64,000 bases of DNA from Mycolicibacterium sp. P9-22 (GCF_008329585.1 NZ_NPKP01000005.1:186001-250000), one strand, 5' to 3'; shown: positions 35,632 to 44,339, numbered from the stretch's first letter. The notes: generated by a model from the letters alone, not told the origin. Made by a program: numbers and translations.

Positions 35632-36600
35632 TCACCCCACGCTGCTGCCGACCCACACGTAGTGGGCCGGATCAATCTGCGTCTCCCCCGACCACCGGTA
35701 CGCCGTCAACGCCCCGCCCTTGACCGCGCTGAAGTCCACGCACGCGGCGTAGTCGGTCCAGTCGTGCAGATGCCGCGGCGAACCCTGCCGCCAGTAGTGC
35801 CCGTAAAACACCGGCACCTTCCCCTCGTACACGAAGTCCTGCACCACCTCCACCTCCGGCAGCGCCGGATACGGCTGATGGTCCTCCGTGGTGAACGTGC
35901 TGCTGATCTCGGCGAGGTCGGCCAGCGTCGTCGCCGTCTCGTTCCACCACCGCAGCCGGGCGGCACCGCGGGAATGCCCGTCCTTGTCGAGGTAAGGCGG
36001 CTGCCCGTGCTCGACGAGGCTGATCTCGGGACCCTTGAGCAGCGTCTCCACCGCCTCAAACATCGGGTCGCCCTTCGTCGACGCCCGCACCAGCTGCTCA
36101 TCGGTGCTGATCCGGTCATCACCGAGCGCCGCCATCGACGCCTCGTGCCAGCAGGCATGCGCCACCCGGATCCCACCGAGGTCCAGCCACAGCGGTTGCG
36201 TCCGGAACCAGGCCAGGTACACGGCGCGCGCCTGCCCCGTCACCTGTTCCAAGAACTCCGCATGCTGTTTCTCATTCTTCGTCGCCATCGGATTATCGGG
36301 ATCGTCATGCGGCCGTAGGTACTTCCCCGACCCGGCCGGCCATTCGGTGGCGTAGGCCAGTGCGTTGAACTCGTGGTTGCCCAACACCATTCGCGCGCTG
36401 CCGGCGTCGACCATCGCCTTGACGATCTGCAGCGCCCGCAGCTGAGCGGGTCCGCGGTCGATGAGGTCGCCGACAAAGATCGCCGTGCGGTCGGGGTGCC
36501 GGTAGGCGCCGTCGCGGACGGCGTAGCCCAGCTGGGCAAGCAATGCCTCGAGTTCGTCGGCGCAGCCGTGGACATCGCCGATTACGTCATAGCCATTCAT
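35632..36600 (-). CDS. Calcineurin-like metallophosphoesterase
   Basis: ATG 36600 is chosen because AAGGAGGT is about 5 nt upstream. The 322-residue product carries the calcineurin-like metal ligands: GDVHG at 8-12, a VGDLIDRGP stretch near 43-51, LGNHEF near 74-79, and later His residues. Length and the PP2A-like GDVHG-GDxxDRG-GNHE order suggest a protein phosphatase PrpA-like or Ap4A hydrolase-like enzyme. The C-terminal end has a FYGHYWRQG phrase that can supply the last His ligand. It faces an upstream 297-bp region with a nested dyad. Substrate unknown. Confidence 0.85.
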   Translation of the reverse strand: MNGYDVIGDVHGCADELEALLAQLGYAVRDGAYRHPDRTAIFVGDLIDRGPAQLRALQIVKAMVDAGSARMVLGNHEFNALAYATEWPAGSGKYLRPHDDPDNPMATKNEKQHAEFLEQVTGQARAVYLAWFRTQPLWLDLGGIRVAHACWHEASMAALGDDRISTDEQLVRASTKGDPMFEAVETLLKGPEISLVEHGQPPYLDKDGHSRGAARLRWWNETATTLADLAEISSTFTTEDHQPYPALPEVEVVQDFVYEGKVPVFYGHYWRQGSPRHLHDWTDYAACVDFSAVKGGALTAYRWSGETQIDPAHYVWVGSSVG

Positions 36601-36697
36601 CGGTACCTCCTTCGTCCGCCCCGTCAAAGGCGGTCCATCAGTGGTGTGTGCCGACCATCGCCTCGCGCCGATGAGCTCGGCGGGCAGGTCTGGAATC

Positions 36698-36756
36698 TGT
36701 CTTCAGGATATCGCGGGACACCGACATGTCGGAGTGGAGCCGTATCCTCGAAGACA
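36698..36756. promoter_or_regulatory. Nested inverted repeat in divergent intergenic region
   Basis: The intergenic stretch 36601-36897 (297 bp) holds an outer imperfect repeat, TGTCTTCAGGATA at 36698-36710 against TATCCTCGAAGACA at 36743-36756 (one bulged base), and inside it the exact palindrome CCGACATGTCGG at 36721-36732. Both are centred at 36726-36727. The arrangement could be a double operator for the divergent genes, a cruciform, or a structured RNA. Nothing else in the region looks coding. Confidence 0.6.
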
Positions 36757-36897
36757 GCTCACGAGCGGACGACTGCTCGGGTACCTGGCCCGTCGTCCCG
36801 GCAACCGCGCGCCACCGCACGGTGCCCCAGGGGAAGAGCGGGCACGTCAGTGCAAGCGGTGGGCGTCCGAACGCGGCGCCGCCAGGAATGGCGAACG

Positions 36898-37479
36898 ATG
36901 ACCGACCAACCCCTGACGCCGGCGGATGCTGCTCTGCGCGAACGCATCACCGAACTCTCGGTACATATTCCGTGCGGCGGCCTGCGCGGACCGGTGCAGC
37001 GTACGTTGTGGCAATCCTGCCGCCACGAAGACTCCCCGCAGACGTGGGAGGGCGTCGACGTCTCGCGTCACTACGACCTGTGCATCGTCTGCTTCCGCGC
37101 CACGGCAGGCGGAATCTCGCGGTGGTCTTGGCTAGCCTGCGCGGACTGCCGCTCCGTCAACGACGCGATCGCCCAGGTGTGGGGATTCCGCCCCTTCGCA
37201 CTGGGGCGGCACAGCCTGATGAACGGCGTCGGGCTGCGCGGTGGCGCGTCTCCGGAAGTTCAACAGCGCCAGGCCGAACGGCTCAGCGAGTTCGCCGGCG
37301 GTGACTGGCGGCTGAAAGGTTGGCGCGATCACGAGTACCGGCTCATGACGGCACGATTCGAACCCGACGCCGATGTGCCCCTGCGGGAGTGGCAGCAGGC
37401 ATGGCCGCCCGGACCGGCTGCCTCACGGGAGGCGTTCGCGCGGCTGATCGGTCCGACGTTTCCTTTGGACCGCCCGTGA
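36898..37479 (+). CDS. Hypothetical Cys-rich protein (193 aa)
   Basis: The start is ATG 36898; AGGA lies about 11 nt upstream. The frame is open further upstream but that extension lies over the dyad region and has no recognisable content. The protein has a zinc-finger-like set of Cys pairs: C62-x2-C65 and C81-x2-C84, plus C26, C41 and H43. The sequence YDLCIVCFRATAGGISRW and ACADCRSVN is striking. The remainder is Trp- and Arg-rich. No family assigned; a zinc-ribbon DNA or RNA-binding protein is possible. Confidence 0.7.
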   Translation: MTDQPLTPADAALRERITELSVHIPCGGLRGPVQRTLWQSCRHEDSPQTWEGVDVSRHYDLCIVCFRATAGGISRWSWLACADCRSVNDAIAQVWGFRPFALGRHSLMNGVGLRGGASPEVQQRQAERLSEFAGGDWRLKGWRDHEYRLMTARFEPDADVPLREWQQAWPPGPAASREAFARLIGPTFPLDRP

Positions 37480-37482
37480 GGG

Positions 37483-38148
37483 TCAGCCCGCGACCTGACC
37501 CAACCAGTCCGAATTCCCATCGATGGGCTGCCCGTCGATCAACACCAGTGGAACCCCCGGCTCCGGAAACTGGTGCAGCAGAGCGAGGTTGTTGGCCGCG
37601 ATCACCCGCGCGTCGTAACCGATCGGCAGGCCGATCCTGATGAGGTCGAGGGCGGCCGGTGGGGCTCCCGCACCGGCTGCCAGATCAGCCAGCTGGTTGT
37701 TGTCCAGATCGGTGGAGCCACCTTCGTACGGCTGGTGCTCGGCGGAGAAGATCTGCTGCACGAAACGCCATGTGACATCGCTGGACTGTGACTGCCCAGC
37801 CACCACGAACGCCGCGTAGATGGCCCGGCTGTCGTATGTGCCGCTGGCCGAATACTTTTCGAGGAAGTTCACCAACCGCAGGTTGACATGCAGCGAGCCG
37901 TTCTCGATGCGCTGCCCGATATCGTCCCCCTGTCCCTGGATCAGCTGACCGCTGAACGGGCACAGCGGATCCAGATACAGATCGACCTGCCCGACCGCAT
38001 GCGGGTCACCGATGGAGATCACATCGCCGGCAGGCGCCGCGACCGCCGCATGCGCGAAGCCCGCGGCCGGCGCTAACAGCAGCGCCGCGACCACGGCGAG
38101 AATTGCCCCGACGGCGCGCATCGGCCGGTTCACCCAGGTTCGGTCCAT
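37483..38148 (-). CDS. Secreted DsbA-like thioredoxin-fold protein
   Basis: ATG 38148 gives a 221-residue protein whose first 36 residues form a signal peptide (MDRTWVNRPMRAVG, then a Val/Ala/Leu-rich core ending near AHAAVAA). ATG 38157 is an alternative. The mature part has a DsbA-type active-site entry DPLCPFSG at about 61-67, with one Cys (C63) and Ser in place of the second Cys, so it cannot be a normal dithiol oxidase. The rest (PLVLIDGQPIDG near the end, including the cis-Pro strand) matches the DsbA fold. It is convergent with the 193-aa gene. Likely an exported thiol-dependent reductase or isomerase, or a redox-inactive variant. Confidence 0.8.
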   Translation of the reverse strand: MDRTWVNRPMRAVGAILAVVAALLLAPAAGFAHAAVAAPAGDVISIGDPHAVGQVDLYLDPLCPFSGQLIQGQGDDIGQRIENGSLHVNLRLVNFLEKYSASGTYDSRAIYAAFVVAGQSQSSDVTWRFVQQIFSAEHQPYEGGSTDLDNNQLADLAAGAGAPPAALDLIRIGLPIGYDARVIAANNLALLHQFPEPGVPLVLIDGQPIDGNSDWLGQVAG

Positions 38149-38322
38149 GACACCCATCATGCCGGGGCGATCGGGCCCTGCATCGTCAGTTGACAAGGAG
38201 ACCGTTGCAGATGCTCGTATCGACATCGCCGTCGCCGCGCCACCCATCGACGGTCCGAGCACCGCCAACGTGCGTACCCGAGCGACCAGTGACCTGTCGT
38301 ACCCCTCCGACACAATCCGGAC

Positions 38323-39618
38323 ATGAGCCGACACAACCGCCAGAAGCGCGCGGCCAAGCAGAAGGCGCGCCGCCGCGCCTCATTTCAGCATGACCACCGC
38401 GAGCCCGAGCCGGGCCATGACCGCATCGTCCTACTCGACCACCTCGTCGCGGCGTTGTACGCCTCGGCAAACTGTCCCGACCACGACGCCGAATTCCACG
38501 CCGCGGAGCTGATCCAGGAGTTTTCCGGCTGGACCCGTGACCTCGATACCGCCGCCGAAGTCGCCATGGCCGGTGCCATCGGCCGGGCGTGGCAGGCGGG
38601 CTGGTCGCCGAGTGACCTCCACGAACTTGTTCGTCGCCACCTCGATGCGTCGGCGACCGACTATCTGGCCGAGGCCATCGTGCGTGAGTCTGCGCAGTAC
38701 GCGACCGCAACACTGCACCCTCGATGGCGGGCGGACCTCAATGCGCTGTCCGCGGGGATCGATCCCACCGCCCACGCGCCGCAGATGTGGGACTGGGCCG
38801 ACCGACGCGCGGCCAGTCATCGCGCGGCGTTGGCGGTGGTGCTGAACGTGCTCCGGTTCCTGGGGCGGCTTCCGGTCCTGGAGCCGTTGCTGCCGTTGCC
38901 CGGCGCGAGCCGGCACGCCGCGGTGGTGGTCGGCGAGGCCGACGCCAAGGCGCTCGGCCGAGTGCGCGGACTGCTCGCCAAGGCCGAGGCCACCAGGTTT
39001 CCCGAGGAGGCCGAGGCTCTTTCGGCCAAGGCGCAAGAATTGATGAGCAGGTACTCGCTGCACCACGCCATCAACAACCACGAGGCCGGCCGCACGGCAG
39101 AGGCGGCCGCGCGGCGGCTCTGGATCGACAACCCCTACGCCCGCGCCAAGGCGACGCTGGTGCAGGCGGTGGCGACAGCCAATCGGTGCCGCATGGTGTG
39201 GGCGGAGAAGCTCGGATTCGTCACCATCGTCGGCGCCGATGCTGACCTGGAGTCCGTTGAGCTGTTGACCACGTCGCTGCTGGTGCAGGCCAACCGGGCC
39301 ATGCTGGCCGCGGGACGCCAAACCGCCGGTGGGCAGGCCCGGACGAGATCGTTCCGCCAGTCGTTTCTCGTCTCCTACGCCGTCCGCATCGGCGAACGCC
39401 TCACCGTCGCCAGTTCGACCGCCGCCGCCGACGTCGGTCACGACAAGCTGCTGCCGGTCCTGGCGGCGCGCCACCAGGCAACTGAGGACCTCGCCGACCG
39501 ACTCTTCCCCGGGGCAGTTGCCCGCGCGGTGTCGGCGTCCAATATCGCCGGGCTGGCGGCCGGGCGCGTCGCTGCCGACCTTGCCCAGCTGGATGTACGC
39601 CGACCGCTTGCGGGGTAG
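38323..39618 (+). CDS. DUF2786 family protein
   Basis: A 431-residue protein starting at ATG 38323. The DUF2786 core is clear: LGRVRGLLAKAEATRFPEEA then EALSAKAQELMSRYSL at about 206-245. The N-terminal tail (MSRHNRQKRAAKQKARRRAS) is strongly basic and probably contacts nucleic acid; two further helical regions follow. The family is common in mycobacteria and phages, uncharacterised, and often found with DNA-processing genes. It ends 30 nt before the remains of a vapBC locus. No signal peptide and no membrane segment are seen. Confidence 0.85.
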   Translation: MSRHNRQKRAAKQKARRRASFQHDHREPEPGHDRIVLLDHLVAALYASANCPDHDAEFHAAELIQEFSGWTRDLDTAAEVAMAGAIGRAWQAGWSPSDLHELVRRHLDASATDYLAEAIVRESAQYATATLHPRWRADLNALSAGIDPTAHAPQMWDWADRRAASHRAALAVVLNVLRFLGRLPVLEPLLPLPGASRHAAVVVGEADAKALGRVRGLLAKAEATRFPEEAEALSAKAQELMSRYSLHHAINNHEAGRTAEAAARRLWIDNPYARAKATLVQAVATANRCRMVWAEKLGFVTIVGADADLESVELLTTSLLVQANRAMLAAGRQTAGGQARTRSFRQSFLVSYAVRIGERLTVASSTAAADVGHDKLLPVLAARHQATEDLADRLFPGAVARAVSASNIAGLAAGRVAADLAQLDVRRPLAG

Positions 39619-39643
39619 CACGATCAAGCTGACCGTCCGTTAC

Positions 39644-39813
39644 TCACGTCGCTGAAGCGACGCCGATCTCGGCCTCCGCCCACCGTCACACCTGGATGTG
39701 ATCGATGTAGTCGCTGTCGAGCGACACGATGAAGACGTCGACGTCCAGCAGCGCTCGCGTCACACCGCTTCCTCATCGCGCAACCGATCGACAAATGCGT
39801 TTGGAGTTCGGGC
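39644..39813 (-). pseudogene. Decayed vapBC toxin-antitoxin remnant
   Basis: Minus strand. A 17-codon end of an antitoxin-like frame (ARTPNAFVDRLRDEEAV then TGA at 39762) overlaps a PIN toxin start (GTG 39763, TRALLDVDVFIVSLDSDYI), which is the usual vapBC GTGTGACG junction. The PIN frame has an in-frame TGA after 25 codons, then continues RWAEAEI for a few codons before another stop, so the toxin is dead. The PIN acidic Asp (LLDVDVFI) survives. The antitoxin is cut off by a stop at its 5' side. The 39619-39894 region otherwise looks empty. Confidence 0.5.
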
Positions 39814-39894
39814 TCACCGGATGCGGGCCGTGCGCAGCTTCGCCATGACGGCCACCGAGCCGGTCCGGCAGATTTCGGTGTCCACCGGCCGGAT

Positions 39895-40986
39895 CTACTT
39901 TCGGCGAACGAACGCACCCACCACCTGGTCTGGAATCCCCAACCCGTGAATGATCCGTTGCGTCCGGAACAACTGCCGCGGAAGCGAAGCCGAGTTGTAC
40001 GGCAGGTCGTACTTCTCGCACAGCTGCTGGACGCGGACACTGACTTCGCGGAGCCGGTTGCTCGGCAGATCCGGGAACAGATGATGCTCGATCTGGTAGC
40101 ACAGGTGCCCGCCCGAGAGCGCCACCAACGGACTCACCTCGAAGTTGGCCGTCCCCAGCATCTGCCGCAGATACCACTCACCTTTGGTCTCGTCCTTGAC
40201 AACCGCCGGGTTGAACGTCTCGGCACCGTCGGGGATGTGCCCGCAGATGATGTTCACGTACACCCACAGGTTCCGGAGCGTATTCGCCGCCACGTTGGCC
40301 GCTAAGGTCCGGCGCCACCGGCGCAGGCTCAAGGCGGGCAGGAACACGTAGTCCTTGGCCAACTGACGGGTGGCCTTGCCGACGAACTTCCGCCGCTCGA
40401 CCGCCAACACCGCCGGCTCACCCCGCAACTTCTCCGAGTGCAGCCCGTGCAACGCGATGCCCCATTCGAACATCGCCGCCAACACCAGGTTTCGCAGCGG
40501 AGTCGCCAGGTACCACCAGCGCCACGGCTGGTCTTCGGTCACCCGCAGCAGGCGGTAGCCGATGTCCTCGTCCATACCCAGCACATTGCTGTAGACGTGA
40601 TGCCGGTAGTTGTGCGAATACCGCCACTGCGCTGAATGCCCGACCATGTCCCACTCCCAGGTATTGGAGTGGATCTCGGGGTCGTTCATCCAGTCCCACT
40701 GACCGTGGGAGATGTTGTGGCCGAGTTCCATGTTCTCGATGGACTTCGCGTACGCCAGCGCGCCCGTGCCCAGCAGCCAACCCTTCTTGGACCGGCTGCC
40801 AGCGATCACCAGACGCGCCGCGACATCGAGGGCCCGCTGGAACTGGATCACCCGACGGATGTAGGCCGCGTCCTTCGCCCCGAGCGAGTCCTCAACGTCC
40901 TGGCGGATCGCGTCGAGTTCGTACGCGATCTCTTCGACATCCGCGCTGCTGAGGTGCAGGTAGGTGGGGACATCGGCGATCGCCAT
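39895..40986 (-). CDS. DesA3-like membrane fatty acid desaturase
   Basis: ATG 40986 is chosen for its GAGGAA site 7 nt upstream. The 363-residue protein has the three histidine boxes of the membrane acyl desaturases: HNISH at 90-94, HNYRHH at 125-130, and QIEHHLFPD near 300, arranged as in mycobacterial DesA3 (acyl-CoA delta-9 desaturase of phospholipid and mycolic acid precursors). Hydrophobic segments near 55-70 and 150-175 fit a membrane anchor. The redox partner (usually a ferredoxin reductase next door, as for Rv3230c) is not adjacent; a reductase of that type is 15 kb away (55.1 kb). Function: introducing double bonds into acyl-CoA. Confidence 0.85.
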   Translation of the reverse strand: MAIADVPTYLHLSSADVEEIAYELDAIRQDVEDSLGAKDAAYIRRVIQFQRALDVAARLVIAGSRSKKGWLLGTGALAYAKSIENMELGHNISHGQWDWMNDPEIHSNTWEWDMVGHSAQWRYSHNYRHHVYSNVLGMDEDIGYRLLRVTEDQPWRWWYLATPLRNLVLAAMFEWGIALHGLHSEKLRGEPAVLAVERRKFVGKATRQLAKDYVFLPALSLRRWRRTLAANVAANTLRNLWVYVNIICGHIPDGAETFNPAVVKDETKGEWYLRQMLGTANFEVSPLVALSGGHLCYQIEHHLFPDLPSNRLREVSVRVQQLCEKYDLPYNSASLPRQLFRTQRIIHGLGIPDQVVGAFVRRK

Positions 40987-41298
40987 CAGGGTTTCCTCGG
41001 GTGGGTGCGGCATGAAGAGCGGCGCAATCCACCGCGAGCGTCAGACCGCAGCCTAGGGCCTCCGGCTTAACGGCGAGTAATCGAGCTTCGCCGTACAGGC
41101 GAAATAGCGGTGCGGACGCGATGCGCTATCTGCGTTCGCACCTGCCGACGACCAGCACGAACGCTGGTCAACGATGCGCCGGTGTAGGCCTTTGCGCACG
41201 CTGAGAAGTCGTTCAGAATGGGATCGTAATTTTGGTGCGTTCCAGTGCCCCCTAGCGCCAGTAATCTGGCAGTACACGTGTTACGGGGAGGTCGTGGG
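40987..41298. other. Divergent intergenic region
   Basis: 312 bases between the desaturase (minus) and the EspC-like gene (plus). A short exact repeat, GCCAG-TAAT-CTGGC, lies at 41257-41270, about 29 nt before the GTG at 41299, and the GGGGAGG ribosome site follows at 41285-41291. I see no coding content here. Confidence 0.5.
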
Positions 41299-41613
41299 GT
41301 GCCCGAGCAAGGCGAGCCGCTGAAGGTTGATCCGACTGAGTTGGTGCTCGCCGCCGGTCAGCTCGACGGCCAGGCGGCCGGTTTCGGGACGGCGCATCAC
41401 GCTGCGCATGCACGGGCGAGTCACGCGGCACTGGGCGCCGGCTCGTCTGCGGCCGCTCTGCCTGGAATGCTGGCTGCTTGGGAAAGCGACGGCGTTCGCT
41501 ACGACCGACAGTTCACCTCACTCTCCGAAAAACATCGGGCCGCTGCCGCGAAGTACGCGGCGACGGACGACCAGAAGTCTGCACACATCGACAACGCAGG
41601 TTCTGCGCTCTGA
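41299..41613 (+). CDS. EspC-like ESX secretion-associated protein
   Basis: A 104-residue protein from GTG 41299, with GGGGAGG about 7 nt upstream. The sequence matches the PF10824/EspC-type T7SS target: LKVDPTELVLAAGQLDGQA at the start, a small Ala-rich helical pair, then AAWESDGVRYDRQFTSL and a final helical RAAAAKYAATDD. Proteins of this family are secreted by, or escort substrates to, ESX systems as heterodimers with a neighbour-encoded partner. The next gene is an ESX-type toxin 9 nt downstream, so this is its likely chaperone or co-secreted partner. Confidence 0.8.
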   Translation: MPEQGEPLKVDPTELVLAAGQLDGQAAGFGTAHHAAHARASHAALGAGSSAAALPGMLAAWESDGVRYDRQFTSLSEKHRAAAAKYAATDDQKSAHIDNAGSAL

Positions 41614-41622
41614 GGTGACCGC

Positions 41623-43365
41623 GTGTCGATGACACTCAGGGAGCTCAGGGAATGGGTTCCCGAAATAGCCGATCTGGCGGGATCGACCCGCGACGTGGCA
41701 GCCAACCACACCGCCTCAGCGGACTTCTACCGGTCACTGGCCAGCGCGTCTACGTGGGAAGGTGACGGCGGCAACGCGGCCCGAGCCGCAATGGTGGCCA
41801 GCGCAACCGACCATAGCGACACAGCTGACAATCTCGCCACCGCCGCAACGGGCATGGACAGCGCACACCAGCAAGCTGAGGCAATTGCCACAACGATCAC
41901 CGGCATCTTGAACGACGCGGCGGCATCTCCTGCTGTTCTTGTCGACGAGACCACTAACCAGGTGATCCCGCCCGACTTCTCCTACCTCGACGAAGAGACC
42001 GCTGCCCAGGTCGCCGCAAAGGTTGCGGACCTACAGGCTCGAATCGCCGACGTACTCGCCGACGGCGAACAGGTCGACGCTGACCTTGCAAGCGCTATCG
42101 GCACAGCCACCGGAGTCCCGGCGCCAGCACAGCCTGCCCAGTCGCTGGAGGATCTGTTACTTCCGGGTGCCGGAAATCCCGAGCAACCATCCGCCCGCGG
42201 CCAATCAGATTCTGCACCTGACGATCTCGGCGAAGCGCTCGCCCAACTAGCCGGACAACCCAGCGACCAACCCATCACCCCTCCCGCCCCGCCTCCGTTG
42301 GATCCCGTGAAAGTGGAGCAGTTCAAGGCACTCGCAAGGCAGGAGATGCAACGTGCCGGAGTGCCAGCCGATCAGATCGAGGCACGTCTCGATGCGATGG
42401 TTGCGGCAGCGCAACGACCGCTTTCGCGCTACGTGCCACCCAAGCCCGAAGCGATGCCACCGCCGGGGTTCGGTGAAGGCTTCGCTGACCGGTGGTTTGC
42501 GACCGAGCAGGGAATCAAGGAACTTATCGGGCAGGGCGGCCCCGGCGCTCCCGGTGTTCTCGAATCATGGCGCGAACTGGCGGCAAGCACGAGTGAACAA
42601 TTAGTGAATCCGTTGGGCACGGCCGCGGACGAGATCCAACGGGCGCTGGACTCTCCCAGTGCTGCCTACTATCTGGGCGGCAAGGCAGCCGACGGTGCCG
42701 TCGCCGCACCAGGTTTGATCTTCGGCGGTGAAGGCGCTCTAATCGCCCGGGCGGGGGCACTTGACGGACCAGGCATTCCACATGATCTGATCGACGGGTC
42801 AGCTCCGACAAGCTCATTCGATATCCCGACTTCCCTTCACGGAGATTCTTCGCCGTTCATCGGTGATAGCCCCAGTCCCGACCTGCATACGCCGAACCCA
42901 TCAATACCGCCTCCGCTACCGGCGGATTCGCCGATATTCGAGGGTTATGATCCGACGCCACCCGGTCCGCAGTTCACGAATCCCGACGGCGGGCTGATCT
43001 ATCCAGATGATTCCCTGCCCGATAAGCCGTACGCCATATCCGGAACCGTCATCGACAATGCCGAATTACCGGCCGGCACCCCGATGGATCGTTTTGGCAG
43101 CCCATTCGGCGCTTGGACCTCACCTGACGGCACCCCGTTCCCGGAACGAGCGCTTCCTCCTGATAGCGCTACTAAGCCTTACTATCAGTACGTGGTGGCG
43201 GACCCAACGAAACTGCCGCCCGGATTCCGGATCGAACAATCCGATGTTGCGCCGTGGTTTCATCAGCCCGGCGGCGGCATTCAATACCGGATCATTGGAC
43301 CAGACGGCCGCTCAGCCCAGGTCAATGACTTGCTCGGCTCCGGCTACCTGAGGGAATCTCAATGA
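41623..43365 (+). CDS. ESX-secreted toxin with C-terminal TNT (NAD+ glycohydrolase) domain
   Basis: A 580-residue polymorphic toxin from GTG 41623 (GAGGTGACC upstream). N-terminal: WXG100-like helical hairpin with W45-E-G47 (STWEGDGG), then a Pro-rich linker (about 185-245) and a Gly/Pro-rich middle. The C-terminal about 95 residues hold a TNT domain: DRFGSPFGAWTSPDGTPFPE (about 485-505), an ERALPP element, then a QPGGGIQYR stretch whose Gln aligns with the glutamine reported as essential in M. tuberculosis CpnT. TNT domains cleave NAD+ and are lethal in the target cell. The immunity gene follows by a 4-nt overlap. Secreted through an ESX pathway. Confidence 0.85.
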   Translation: MSMTLRELREWVPEIADLAGSTRDVAANHTASADFYRSLASASTWEGDGGNAARAAMVASATDHSDTADNLATAATGMDSAHQQAEAIATTITGILNDAAASPAVLVDETTNQVIPPDFSYLDEETAAQVAAKVADLQARIADVLADGEQVDADLASAIGTATGVPAPAQPAQSLEDLLLPGAGNPEQPSARGQSDSAPDDLGEALAQLAGQPSDQPITPPAPPPLDPVKVEQFKALARQEMQRAGVPADQIEARLDAMVAAAQRPLSRYVPPKPEAMPPPGFGEGFADRWFATEQGIKELIGQGGPGAPGVLESWRELAASTSEQLVNPLGTAADEIQRALDSPSAAYYLGGKAADGAVAAPGLIFGGEGALIARAGALDGPGIPHDLIDGSAPTSSFDIPTSLHGDSSPFIGDSPSPDLHTPNPSIPPPLPADSPIFEGYDPTPPGPQFTNPDGGLIYPDDSLPDKPYAISGTVIDNAELPAGTPMDRFGSPFGAWTSPDGTPFPERALPPDSATKPYYQYVVADPTKLPPGFRIEQSDVAPWFHQPGGGIQYRIIGPDGRSAQVNDLLGSGYLRESQ

Positions 43366-43856
43366 ACCATCCGGACGATGTGACACGACTTCGCGACAGT
43401 TGGCTCTTCTGGTCGGCAACTGCAGGACTGAGTAGTCCCAGGGTTTCAGCGCCGAACCAAGAAAACGAACTTCACTTCCTTTCCGACGAGTACTCAGTTC
43501 ACTTGCGACATGCCGGCGAATGGTGGGTCATGGATACGGTCGACGAACGAGGTCAGTTACGCGAGGACGTGGCGAAGTTCTCGTCATACGAACTTGCCGA
43601 GAAGTTCCTCGTTTGGCAGTGGTCCTCAGCCGCCAGGAATGCACTGCACTTGGTCGGGATTGGCCCGGAGCTGTATGCACGCGGAATCGATCCCGATGTC
43701 GAGGCCGCAGAAATGAGCGCGGGGATCTACGAACTCCGGCTCGCCTCCGATCGGGCGGTACTCATGGAGCCATCAGCAACGATCTTTAGTCACCTCATGT
43801 CGAAATCCGTTGACGAGATCGATGCGATGGCCAGGGTCGGAATCACGGCGCCATAG
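43362..43856 (+). CDS. Imm61-like immunity protein for the TNT toxin
   Basis: A 164-residue protein whose ATG overlaps the toxin stop by 4 nt. The sequence resembles the Imm61/IFT immunity family: an N-terminal RLRDSWLFWSATAG, a beta strand set including ELHFLSDEYSVHLRHAGEWWVM, then helices near LAEKFLVWQWSSAAR. IFT proteins (Rv3902c in M. tuberculosis) bind and block the TNT active site. Overlap order toxin then immunity is the normal arrangement of such loci. No membrane segment seen, as expected for a cytoplasmic antitoxin. Family match is from memory and moderately confident; context is strong. Confidence 0.78.
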   Translation: MNHPDDVTRLRDSWLFWSATAGLSSPRVSAPNQENELHFLSDEYSVHLRHAGEWWVMDTVDERGQLREDVAKFSSYELAEKFLVWQWSSAARNALHLVGIGPELYARGIDPDVEAAEMSAGIYELRLASDRAVLMEPSATIFSHLMSKSVDEIDAMARVGITAP

Positions 43857-43889
43857 TGTTGGTGATTGACGAAAGCGCTCAGGAAATTA

Positions 43890-44207
43890 CTACGGGCACT
43901 CCTCGGAATCAATCCGCACCACGCCGAAGTCGATCTTGGTACTCACCGTGAACGCGGCACCCGGCACCGGCGTCGAGCTGCACACCTGCCAGTTGCGATC
44001 GCTGAGCTGCGCGCGATCCTGACCGGTCAGGTCGGTGGAGCTGCTGAACCACACCTGCCCGCCGCTCACCGACTGGATCGCGTCTTGCGCGCCCTGCAGG
44101 TCCATCCCGATCACGTTCGGCATCGTCCACGACGGCTCCGCCGAGGCGGGCGGGCTCACCGCGATCGCAACACCGACCAACGCGCCCGCTATAAGAACAC
44201 TTCTCAT
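43890..44207 (-). CDS. Secreted PASTA-domain protein
   Basis: ATG 44207 (AAGGAGA upstream) gives a 105-residue product beginning with a typical signal peptide (MRSVLIAGALVGVAIAV then SPPASA). The mature part is a single PASTA-like domain (PNVIGMDLQGAQDAIQS then a hydrophobic beta unit), as found in mycobacterial small exported proteins of the same layout. Two Cys residues (near CSSTP and the final ECP) can pair. PASTA folds bind peptidoglycan or beta-lactam-like ligands; here a cell-wall role is the likely guess. Convergent with the TNT immunity gene. Confidence 0.75.
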   Translation of the reverse strand: MRSVLIAGALVGVAIAVSPPASAEPSWTMPNVIGMDLQGAQDAIQSVSGGQVWFSSSTDLTGQDRAQLSDRNWQVCSSTPVPGAAFTVSTKIDFGVVRIDSEECP

Positions 44208-44339
44208 CTCGATCTCCTTGGCTCGACGTAGCCGCACATCGTCGCACCCCGCACCGACACGTTCATTCTGCACTCAGGGCGCGACTCACTCGCACTTCTG
44301 CGCCACCACCGCAGAGCCAACGCAACCGATGGACCGGAA

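Noticed and set aside
36373..36897. Extended plus-strand frame joining the 193-aa Cys-rich gene
   Set aside because: The upstream part runs opposite the metallophosphoesterase and over the nested dyad; the ATG at 36898 is a better start.
38157..38334. N-terminal extension of the DsbA-like protein
   Set aside because: The added residues would precede the signal peptide, which begins well only from 38148 or 38157.
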